Source: Oscillospiraceae bacterium
Lineage (GTDB): Bacteria > Bacillota > Clostridia > UBA1212 > UBA1255
Reading direction: 5' to 3'
NCBI GenBank assembly: GCA_015069165.1
Contig: SVJD01000014.1
Location: 1-46,430, forward strand
Length of the DNA stretch: 46,430 nt
Shown: positions 31,728-38,672 of the stretch, piece after piece
Position numbering within the stretch: position 1 is the stretch's first letter
Layout: the number at the start of each line of letters is the position of its first letter
The notes under the pieces: generated by a model
What the model was told of the DNA's origin: nothing
The model's input: the letters and a program-made list of their open reading frames with translations, nothing else
The model's database searches: none
Made by a program: the position numbers and the translations under genes

Positions 31728-34108
31728 TAAGCTTTTGCCCCTTTCATTTCGATAAATTGTTTTATAGGAGACACACCAACTGCTTTCAAGTCACCTGAAA
31801 TAAGAGTGGGGGCCTGGTTGATGCCGAATTTTTTTGCCAGTTCAGGCTCTGCTTCTGCATCAATTACATTGTATGCAATTCCTGCTTTATCAAGAAGTGA
31901 TTTTGCAACACGGCAGTTAGGGCATTTCTGAGTTGTGAAGAGAAGTATCTCGTCTGACTCTGAAGCGCAAGGAGCATTCTTTTCACCGCAAAGTGCAGCA
32001 TCTGCAGCAGCTTTGAATTCTTTGCTTGCGTTTGTGAAAGCTTCTGCATCGTAAACACGGCGCTGTTTGAACTCTTGAGATTTACCGTCGTTCCAGTTTT
32101 GTACAGGTCTGTAATATCCTGTAATACGGCTGTAAACCTCAGTCTTGTTGTGGCAAACAGGGCATACATAATGCTCGCCGGCAATATATCCGTGATCCTT
32201 ACAAATTGTATACGTAGGTGAAAGTGTATAGTAAGGAAGTTTGTAATTTTCAGCTATTTTGCGAACAAGCTTTGCAGCTGATTCCCAAGAAGGAAGTTTC
32301 TCGCCCAAGAAAGCGTGGAAAACAGTTCCTGATGTGTAAAGTGTCTGGAGTTCGTCTTGAACTTCAAGAGCTGTAAACAAATCGTCTGTGTATCCAACAG
32401 GAAGGTGAGAACTGTTAGTATAATAAGGAACTTTGTCGTTCTCAGAAGCTGTAATGATGTCGGGGTAACGCTTAACATCGTGTTTTGCAAGACGGTAAGA
32501 TGTTGACTCTGCCGGAGTTGCTTCGAGGTTGTAAAGATCACCGTATTTTTCCTGATAGTCGGACAAACGCTCTCTCATGTGGTTCAAAACATCTTTTGTG
32601 AAGTTTTGCGCTTCTTCGTGAGTCATGTCTTTACCAATCCAAGAAGCGTTAAGCGCAGCTTCGTTCATACCAACAAGACCGATAGTAGAGAAGTGGTTGT
32701 CGAAAGTTCCTAAATAACGCTTTGTATAAGGATAAAGACCTTCTTCGAGAAGCTTTGTGATGATTGTACGTTTGATTTTCAAAGAACGCGCAGAAATATC
32801 CATCATGTGGTCCAATCTCTTATAAAAATCAGCCTCGTCTGTTGCCAAATAAGCGATTCTGGGCATATTGATTGTTACAACACCTACGGAACCTGTACTT
32901 TCGCCGCTTCCGAAGAAACCGCCTGTCTTTTTACGAAGCTCACGAAGATCAAGTCTGAGACGGCAACACATACTACGTACATCGCTGGGTTCCATATCAC
33001 TGTTGATATAGTTGGAAAAGTAAGGTGTACCGTATTTAGATGTCATTTCAAAGAGCAAACGGTTGTTTTCTGTGTCAGACCAGTCGAAATCTCTTGTAAT
33101 TGAGTATGTGGGAATAGGATATTGGAATCCTCTGCCTTGTGCGTCACCTTCAATCATAGTTTCGAGGAATGCACGGTTAATCATATCCATTTCTTTTTTA
33201 CAATCTTTATACTTGAAAGGCATCTCTTTACCGCCTACAATAGCGTTGAGTTCTGCAAGGTCAGCAGGAACTGTCCAGTCAAGAGTGATGTTTGAGAAAG
33301 GTGCCTGAGTACCCCAACGAGAAGGAGTATTTACGCCGAAAATAAATGACTCGATGCACTTTTTAACTTGTGTATACGGCATATTGTCAGCTTTTACAAA
33401 AGGCGCAAGGTATGTGTCGAATGACGAGAAAGCCTGAGCACCTGCCCATTCGTTTTGCATAATTCCGAGGAAGTTAACCATCTGGTTACAAAGTGTAGCC
33501 AAGTGTTTGGCGGGAGCGGAAGTGATTTTGCCCGGGATTCCGCCGAGACCTTCTTGAATCAACTGTTTAAGTGACCAACCTGCGCAGTAACCTGTGAGCA
33601 TTGAAAGGTCATGGATGTGAATATCTGCGTTGCTGTGTGCTTTTGAAATTTCGTCGTCGTAAATTTCGGAAAGCCAATAGTTGGCTGTGATTGCACCAGA
33701 GTTGGAAAGTATCAAGCCGCCTACGGAATAAGTAACGGTTGAATTTTCTTTTACGCGCCAGTCGTTGATTTTAACGTAGTCATCAACTATCTCTTTATAG
33801 TCGAGAATTGTTGATTTCATATTACGGAGTTTCTCTCTTTGACGGCGGTAGAGAATGTATGCTTTTGCAACCTCTGCGTAACCTGCTTGAACGAGAACAG
33901 ACTCAACGCTGTCTTGAATGTCTTCGACTTTAATTTTACCGTCTTTAATTTTAGGTTCAAAATCAGCAGTAACCTTTAAAGCAAGGAAGTCAATCATTGA
34001 ATTGTTGTATTGTTTTTCGGTTGCTTCAAAAGCCATTTTAATAGCGTTTACAATTTTTTGAATATCAAAATCAATTAATTTACCGTTTCTTTTTTCTACT
34101 CGATACAT
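31727..34108 (-). CDS. nrdD: anaerobic ribonucleoside-triphosphate reductase with fused redoxin
   Basis: Class III ribonucleotide reductase (793 residues), making dNTPs without oxygen. It has an N-terminal ATP-cone (about 1-95, MYRVEKRNGKLIDFD), the catalytic barrel, a zinc site (ICKDHGYIAGEHYVCPVC) and the glycyl-radical loop ITGYYRPVQNWNDGKSQEF with the radical glycine near residue 664. It then continues for about 77 residues (717-793) as a glutaredoxin/thioredoxin-like domain with CPNC at about 729-732 and the cis-Pro segment NQAPTL. Redoxin-dependent class III enzymes are known, and the coupled trxB supports this here. ATG 34108 with AAGGAG upstream is chosen; the 23-residue extension is not credible. 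It lies 22 bases after nrdG. Confidence 0.92.
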   Translation of the reverse strand: MYRVEKRNGKLIDFDIQKIVNAIKMAFEATEKQYNNSMIDFLALKVTADFEPKIKDGKIKVEDIQDSVESVLVQAGYAEVAKAYILYRRQREKLRNMKSTILDYKEIVDDYVKINDWRVKENSTVTYSVGGLILSNSGAITANYWLSEIYDDEISKAHSNADIHIHDLSMLTGYCAGWSLKQLIQEGLGGIPGKITSAPAKHLATLCNQMVNFLGIMQNEWAGAQAFSSFDTYLAPFVKADNMPYTQVKKCIESFIFGVNTPSRWGTQAPFSNITLDWTVPADLAELNAIVGGKEMPFKYKDCKKEMDMINRAFLETMIEGDAQGRGFQYPIPTYSITRDFDWSDTENNRLLFEMTSKYGTPYFSNYINSDMEPSDVRSMCCRLRLDLRELRKKTGGFFGSGESTGSVGVVTINMPRIAYLATDEADFYKRLDHMMDISARSLKIKRTIITKLLEEGLYPYTKRYLGTFDNHFSTIGLVGMNEAALNASWIGKDMTHEEAQNFTKDVLNHMRERLSDYQEKYGDLYNLEATPAESTSYRLAKHDVKRYPDIITASENDKVPYYTNSSHLPVGYTDDLFTALEVQDELQTLYTSGTVFHAFLGEKLPSWESAAKLVRKIAENYKLPYYTLSPTYTICKDHGYIAGEHYVCPVCHNKTEVYSRITGYYRPVQNWNDGKSQEFKQRRVYDAEAFTNASKEFKAAADAALCGEKNAPCASESDEILLFTTQKCPNCRVAKSLLDKAGIAYNVIDAEAEPELAKKFGINQAPTLISGDLKAVGVSPIKQFIEMKGAKA

Positions 34109-34130
34109 AAATACTTCTCCTTTTCTACTT

Positions 34131-34850
34131 TTAAATATCATTTGTGTCAGTACCGCGAATCCGGCTCTGCGGTACATATTGTTTAACAGCTGCCAAATAA
34201 CTTAGTAATTCTTCTTGGGTCGGTGCGCTCAAGCCGGGTGTAAGAACTTTTTTGGAATCCTTATAGCTTTGAATGTAGTAACGCTCTGCACCTTGTATCA
34301 TTTTACCGATTTCCGTAAAGTCATTTGCCGTATGCAGCTCTTTTACGGCAGTAGTACGGAATTCGTATGGTACTTTACCCGTAAGCAACAGTGAAATCGA
34401 ATCTTTTACGGCTCCGGTGTCAGCTTGAGTACCTGTTGTAAGGTTATATTTATCAAGACTGTTCTTGACATCCATTGCAACATAATCTACAAGCCCTGAA
34501 TCAATAACCATACGTAGTTTGCCCGGGAAAGAACCGTTTGTATCCAATTTTACTTTAAATCCATTTTGCTTTATTTTTTCCATAAAGCGCTCAATGTTCT
34601 TTTGTAAAAGCGGCTCGCCTCCTGTGATTACAACACCTTCAAGTATGCCTTTGCGGCGATCCAACAATTTCCAAAATTCTTCTGTTACAGTGTTATCATC
34701 TGATGGAATTCCCGTGACCAAGTCTGAATTGTGGCAGAAAGGGCATCTGAAATTGCATCCGTGTGTAAAAGCAATGCACGCTATGTGACCCGGGAAGTCC
34801 AATAAAGTTAATTTTTGTAAACCTTCTATTTTAACAGGTAATAATTCTAT
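34131..34850 (-). CDS. nrdG: anaerobic ribonucleotide reductase activating protein, apparent AUA start
   Basis: Radical-SAM enzyme (239 residues) that puts the glycyl radical on NrdD. The cluster motif CNFRCPFC lies in THGCNFRCPFCHNSDLV after the family's N-terminal LTLLDFPGHIACIAF; GGEPLLQ follows. The family start lies about 10-20 residues before LTLLDFPG. There the only codon with a ribosome binding site is ATA at 34850: AGGAGG is 7 bases upstream. No ATG, GTG or TTG occurs in frame between the promoter's -10 box and the conserved LDFPG. The in-frame TTG further up lies inside the promoter spacer and cannot be in the mRNA. So the start is AUA, or a base change has removed an ATG. Confidence 0.85.
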   Translation of the reverse strand: MELLPVKIEGLQKLTLLDFPGHIACIAFTHGCNFRCPFCHNSDLVTGIPSDDNTVTEEFWKLLDRRKGILEGVVITGGEPLLQKNIERFMEKIKQNGFKVKLDTNGSFPGKLRMVIDSGLVDYVAMDVKNSLDKYNLTTGTQADTGAVKDSISLLLTGKVPYEFRTTAVKELHTANDFTEIGKMIQGAERYYIQSYKDSKKVLTPGLSAPTQEELLSYLAAVKQYVPQSRIRGTDTNDI

Positions 34851-34860
34851 TGCGATTCCT

Positions 34861-34876
34861 CCTCTATAAATAGTGT
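34861..34876 (-). promoter_or_regulatory. NrdR-like box B
   Basis: On the plus strand CCTCTATAAATAGTGT fits the NrdR consensus acaCwAtATaTwGtgt at 12 of 16 positions, with the CTATAAATAG core. It overlaps the ribosome binding site region of nrdG and starts 41 bp from box A. Confidence 0.55.
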
Positions 34877-34895
34877 GTCTTGCGATTGCTTTTGC

Positions 34896-34924
34896 AATAT
34901 AACACAATATATTGTTGTTGTCAA
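34896..34924 (-). promoter_or_regulatory. sigma-A promoter of nrdG-nrdD-trxB
   Basis: On the minus strand TTGACA (34924-34919), a 17-bp spacer and TATATT (34901-34896). Transcription would start near 34890, about 40 bases before the ATA start of nrdG. Confidence 0.8.
34902..34917 (-). promoter_or_regulatory. NrdR-like box A, filling the promoter spacer
   Basis: ACACAATATATTGTTG matches the NrdR consensus at 14 of 16 positions, with the perfect inner palindrome CAATATATTG. It sits exactly in the 17-bp spacer between the -35 and -10 boxes, so bound NrdR would exclude RNA polymerase. Confidence 0.7.
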
Positions 34925-34958
34925 CACTAAAAACAACAATATGTGCAATTTTTTTTGT

Positions 34959-34987
34959 TTGCTGAAAAAGAAATTTTGTATTATAAT
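34959..34987 (+). promoter_or_regulatory. promoter of the uridine-kinase-like gene
   Basis: TTGCTG at 34959-34964, a 17-bp spacer and perfect TATAAT at 34982-34987. It is divergent from the nrdG promoter, about 35 bp away. Confidence 0.6.
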
Positions 34988-35020
34988 TTAATAAAGAATT
35001 TTTTGAAAGGGATTTCAAAT

Positions 35021-35998
35021 ATGTTTTATGATTACAAAAACACAAACAAGTATACTAAAGACGGACGTTTTGAAGAGCTTATAAGATTTTCTGAGCAGCG
35101 AATTGATATGCAATTTGAAACTTTGCTCAAGCTTATAAGAGCCAAGGATTCCGACGGGCGCCGAGAAAATCTTACTGATATTCTTATGGTGACAGGACCT
35201 TCGGCTTCCGGAAAAACAACCACTTCTAATATGCTTGCTAAATATTTATCTGAAGACGGATATAATTGTACGGTCATATCTTTGGATGATTATTATTATG
35301 ATGTTGAAGTGACTCAGCGCAAGCAAATAGAAAAGGGGCTTGTACCTGCCGGCAGTGATTTCAACGATTTTGACTATGAAACAATAGATGCAATTGATGT
35401 GGAGTTTTTCAGACAACAGATGCAAGAATACACATCGGGAAAGTCTATTGTACTGCCTAAATTTGATTTTTCCATAGGTAAACGAGTTAAAGGTACGCGC
35501 GTGGTTGAATCTACCAGTAAGGATATGATAATTCTTGAGGGAATCCATTCTTTTAATCCTGTTTTGACAGAAAATCTTGAATTTGATACAAGCATTAAAA
35601 TTTATATAAGCCCGTTTGATACTTATGTTTCAGAATATAACGGCAAGAAATATACAGTTGAGCCTCATCAGATAAGATTTATGAGAAGGGCAATAAGAGA
35701 TACCGTACACAGAGGTGCTCCGATCGGTTTGACAATGGATATGTGGGACGGTGTGCGCAGGGGAGAAAAAAATTATATGGAACCCTTGATACAATACGCA
35801 GATGTTTTTATAAACACATCGTATGAATATGAAATTGCATATTTAAAAAAGAAAATATTTGAAATTCTGGATAAATCTTCCGCTGAAGACAAAAAAAGAT
35901 TTGCCAAAATCATTCAGCCCGAATCTCTTTATTCCTTTGAGGGCGCAGACGGATTTGAAATTCCCGAAAATTCGCTGTTTAATGAATTTTATATGTAG
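35021..35998 (+). CDS. uridine kinase-like nucleoside kinase
   Basis: A 325-residue cytoplasmic P-loop kinase of the phosphoribulokinase/uridine kinase family. Walker A is GPSASGKTT near residues 66-74; VISLDDYYYD follows with the family DD, then KFDFSIGKR, ILEGIHSFNP and RFMRRAIRD (the arginine-rich loop of uridine kinases). Larger clostridial relatives carry an N-terminal TGS/tRNA-synthetase-like part; here only about 55 extra residues precede the kinase. ATG 35021 has GAAAGGGA upstream. It is monocistronic from its own promoter, and the likely reaction is NTP-dependent phosphorylation of a nucleoside; the substrate is inferred. Confidence 0.78.
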   Translation: MFYDYKNTNKYTKDGRFEELIRFSEQRIDMQFETLLKLIRAKDSDGRRENLTDILMVTGPSASGKTTTSNMLAKYLSEDGYNCTVISLDDYYYDVEVTQRKQIEKGLVPAGSDFNDFDYETIDAIDVEFFRQQMQEYTSGKSIVLPKFDFSIGKRVKGTRVVESTSKDMIILEGIHSFNPVLTENLEFDTSIKIYISPFDTYVSEYNGKKYTVEPHQIRFMRRAIRDTVHRGAPIGLTMDMWDGVRRGEKNYMEPLIQYADVFINTSYEYEIAYLKKKIFEILDKSSAEDKKRFAKIIQPESLYSFEGADGFEIPENSLFNEFYM

Positions 35999-36015
35999 TT
36001 TTGCGCACAAACAGC

Positions 36016-36044
36016 TTGACACATTAGCACGAAAAATGTACTAT
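36016..36044 (+). promoter_or_regulatory. sigma-A promoter of the HPr-like gene and following operon
   Basis: TTGACA at 36016-36021, a 17-bp spacer and TACTAT at 36039-36044; TAGGAG follows before ATG 36085. Confidence 0.65.
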
Positions 36045-36084
36045 AAACTAGTAAAATTTTATATTTGGATTAGGAGTTGTTTTT

Positions 36085-36327
36085 ATGAAAAAAGTTATGA
36101 TTACACTCAGTTCTATTGATGATGTAAAAGTATTTGTAAATGAAATAAATATGCTTCCTTTTGATGCTGACCTTGTGTCAGGAAGATATACGGTTGATGC
36201 CAAGTCTATAATGGGGATTTTTTCCTTGAATTTATCACAACCCATTGAACTTGCAATTCACAGTGATAATGACGAAGCTTGCGAGAAATTCATAAGCAAA
36301 ATTTCAAATTTTGTAGTAGCTGAATAA
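36085..36327 (+). CDS. HPr-family protein lacking the phosphorylated histidine
   Basis: An 80-residue protein with the HPr fold pattern: SGRYTVDAKSIMGIFSLNLSQPIELAI is the middle region that holds regulatory Ser46 in HPr (here Ser41 in AKSIMG). The segment that carries the active-site histidine (GLHARPA) reads SSIDDVK, so phosphotransfer from PTS enzyme I is impossible; the only histidine is H58, far from the site. This resembles Crh, which keeps the serine and acts in regulation. No PTS genes are nearby. Likely role: regulatory or orphan; inferred. TTTAGGAG lies before ATG 36085, and ireB follows after 32 bases. Confidence 0.75.
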   Translation: MKKVMITLSSIDDVKVFVNEINMLPFDADLVSGRYTVDAKSIMGIFSLNLSQPIELAIHSDNDEACEKFISKISNFVVAE

Positions 36328-36359
36328 TTTTAATATCATAAGACAAAGGGTGAATTACA

Positions 36360-36632
36360 TTGGATAACATTAAAAATACAATGCTTTTTACTGTGCCGGA
36401 AAAGCCGTCGGAAATGAGTCAAATTATGAGCGAAGTTTATAAAGCCCTTAAAGAAAAAGGCTATGATCCGCTTTGCCAGTTGGTTGGTTATGTTATGTCG
36501 GGAGATCCCACATACATTACGAGCCATAATAATGCTCGTTCCATGATTACACGTCTTGAACGCGATGAGATAATAGAAGAATTGTTTTCTTTCTATATAG
36601 ATGAGCATTTGGAAAAAGAAATAAAAGAATAG
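36360..36632 (+). CDS. IreB-family regulatory phosphoprotein (UPF0297)
   Basis: A 90-residue protein with the typical IreB sequence: NTMLFTVPEKP near the start, VYKALKEKGYDPLCQLVGYVMSGDPTYITSHNNARSMI in the middle, and a charged tail. IreB proteins are targets of the PASTA-type Ser/Thr kinase in Firmicutes and help tune cell-wall stress responses. The start is TTG 36360 with AAAGGG upstream; no ATG is available. It is followed 3 bases later by ruvX, the standard order in this phylum. Confidence 0.88.
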   Translation: MDNIKNTMLFTVPEKPSEMSQIMSEVYKALKEKGYDPLCQLVGYVMSGDPTYITSHNNARSMITRLERDEIIEELFSFYIDEHLEKEIKE

Positions 36633-36635
36633 CGT

Positions 36636-37052
36636 ATGAGAGTACTCGGTATTGATTACGGTGACAGCAGAATAGGTGTTGCCGTAAGTGATGAAGGCGG
36701 CAAGTTGGCATTTGACTTATGTGTCATAGATGCAACCAAAGGCCGTAAGTATGCTGTTTCAGAGTTGTTGCAGCTTATGGATAAATACGCTGCGACAACT
36801 CTTGTTATAGGTTTACCTACTAATATGAACGGCACAAAAGGGGACAGGGTTGTTAAAACGGAGAAGTTTGCAAAGGCACTTAAGGAAGCATCTCCCGATA
36901 TTGAAATTATATTTGAAGACGAGCGTCTGACAACAAAATACGCGGACAGACTTATGTTAGAATCCGGCAAGCATCAAAAGCAAAAGGGTGTCAGTGATAA
37001 GCTGGCCGCTATGATTATTTTACAAGGATACTTAGACAGGAGTAAATTATGA
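36636..37052 (+). CDS. ruvX: Holliday junction resolvase-like YqgF/RuvX
   Basis: A 138-residue RNase H-fold nuclease: GIDYGDSRIGVAVSD holds the first catalytic aspartate, LVIGLPTNMNGTKG follows, and EDERLTTKYA with SDKLAAMIILQGYL closes the active site. It is linked to 16S rRNA 5'-end processing and proposed for Holliday junction cleavage. It overlaps the next gene by ATGA (37049-37052). Confidence 0.9.
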   Translation: MRVLGIDYGDSRIGVAVSDEGGKLAFDLCVIDATKGRKYAVSELLQLMDKYAATTLVIGLPTNMNGTKGDRVVKTEKFAKALKEASPDIEIIFEDERLTTKYADRLMLESGKHQKQKGVSDKLAAMIILQGYLDRSKL

Positions 37053-37363
37053 GTAAAGTCGACAGAAATTTTAAAGATGAATTATTTGAAAACGGTATAA
37101 ATACATTTACACTTACTGATGAAGATGGCATAGATTACGAGTTTGAGCTGTTAGATTTTGTAGACTACAAAGATAATCTTTATGCTGTTTTGGTTCCTAT
37201 GGAAAATGAAGGAATTGAAGATGATATGGGAATCGTAATCATGGAAACTGTATTTGAGGGTAACGAGCCTGTGTTCACTTTTGTTGAAAATGAAAGACTT
37301 GCACAAGCAGTTCTTGATGAATATGCAGCAAGAAAAGAAAGTGACGATTTTGAGGAGGAGTAA
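37049..37363 (+). CDS. DUF1292 protein (YrzB-like)
   Basis: A 104-residue acidic cytoplasmic protein with FTLTDEDGIDYEFELLDFVDYKDNLYAVLVP, the DUF1292 pattern. It is the usual third gene of the IreB-RuvX cluster; the function is unknown. Translationally coupled to ruvX by ATGA, and metY starts 3 bases after its stop. Confidence 0.85.
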   Translation: MSKVDRNFKDELFENGINTFTLTDEDGIDYEFELLDFVDYKDNLYAVLVPMENEGIEDDMGIVIMETVFEGNEPVFTFVENERLAQAVLDEYAARKESDDFEEE

Positions 37364-37366
37364 TTT

Positions 37367-38641
37367 ATGCATATAAATACAAAATGCGTTCAGTCAGGTT
37401 ATGAACCGAAAAACGGAGAGCCGAGAGTAGTTCCGATTGTACACAGTACAACTTATAAGTATGATACTGCCGGCGACATGGGAGATTTGTTCGACCTTAA
37501 AGCATCTGGCTTTTTCTATACAAGACTTGCAAATCCTACAGTAGATGCAGTTGAAAAGAAAATAGCTGATTTAGAAGGCGGAGTAGGTGCAGTAATGACA
37601 TCTGCAGGACAAGCAGCTAACTTGTATGCAGTATTTAATATTTGCCATGCAGGTGACCATGTTGTATGTTCAAGTGCTATTTACGGCGGAACATTTAACT
37701 TGTTCAATAAAACGATGCGCGAGATGGGTATTGATTTTACTTTTGTTAAACCTGACATCACTGAAGCAGAACTTAACAAAGCATTTAAAGACAATACAAA
37801 GTGTGTTTTCGGTGAAACAATTTCAAATCCTTCTCTTGATTTGATTGATATTGAAATGTTTGCAAGAGTTGCACACGAGCACGGAGTTCCGTTTATTATA
37901 GACAACACATTTGCAACTCCCGTAAATTGCCGTCCTTTTGAGTTTGGTGCTGACATTGTTACTCATTCAACGACCAAATACATTGACGGACACGCTTGTG
38001 CAATAGGCGGTGTTGTAGTTGACAGCGGTAACTTTGATTGGAATAACGGAAAATTCCCCGGTCTTACAACTCCCGATGAAAGTTATCACGGCATAACTTA
38101 TACGGAGAGTTTCGGCAAAGCTGCATATATAACAAAAATGAGAACACATCTTATGAGAGATTTGGGAGCAATGGCCAGCCCTCAAAATGCTTTCTATACA
38201 AATCTCGGACTTGAAACGTTGTTCTTGAGAATGGAAAGACACGTTCAGAATGCGCAGAAAGTTGCTGAATATCTTGAAAAGCGTATGGCAGATGGTGTTA
38301 TAACTTGGATTAAATATCCCGGACTTAAGAGCAGCAAAGATTACGAACTTGCTCAAAAGTTTATGCCTAACGGTACTTGCGGAGTTGTTTCTTTCGGAGT
38401 AAAAGGCGGCAGAGAGGGAGCAGTTAAATTTATGGAAGGCTTAAAGCTTGCCGCTATTGTTACTCATGTTGCAGATGCCAGAACTTGTGTATTGCATCCT
38501 GCGAGTACAACACACCGTCAAATGAATGATGCTGAATTATTGGCAGCAGGTGTATCTCCCGATTTGATTCGTCTTTCGGTTGGTATTGAGTATGCAGACG
38601 ATATAATCGCTGATATTGATAATGCATTAAATAATATATAA
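37367..38641 (+). CDS. metY: O-acetylhomoserine aminocarboxypropyltransferase/sulfhydrylase
   Basis: A 424-residue PLP enzyme of the Cys/Met metabolism family, which makes homocysteine from O-acetylhomoserine and sulfide. Motifs: FFYTRLANPTVDAVEKKIADLEGG, the cofactor-binding SAGQAAN, DNTFATP, and the PLP lysine in HSTTKYIDGH. The length and the insert GITYTESFGKAAYITKMRTHLMRDLGA favour MetY over methionine gamma-lyase, though the latter is not excluded. It begins 3 bases after the DUF1292 gene with AGGAGG in that gene's end. It has no T-box or SAM riboswitch, since it has no leader of its own. Confidence 0.82.
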   Translation: MHINTKCVQSGYEPKNGEPRVVPIVHSTTYKYDTAGDMGDLFDLKASGFFYTRLANPTVDAVEKKIADLEGGVGAVMTSAGQAANLYAVFNICHAGDHVVCSSAIYGGTFNLFNKTMREMGIDFTFVKPDITEAELNKAFKDNTKCVFGETISNPSLDLIDIEMFARVAHEHGVPFIIDNTFATPVNCRPFEFGADIVTHSTTKYIDGHACAIGGVVVDSGNFDWNNGKFPGLTTPDESYHGITYTESFGKAAYITKMRTHLMRDLGAMASPQNAFYTNLGLETLFLRMERHVQNAQKVAEYLEKRMADGVITWIKYPGLKSSKDYELAQKFMPNGTCGVVSFGVKGGREGAVKFMEGLKLAAIVTHVADARTCVLHPASTTHRQMNDAELLAAGVSPDLIRLSVGIEYADDIIADIDNALNNI

Positions 38642-38672
38642 AAGAGTTAGAGAGAAAGATAGGTATTTTACA

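Noticed and set aside
37364-37372. T-box or SAM riboswitch for metY
   Set aside because: Only three bases separate metY from the upstream gene, so there is no leader.
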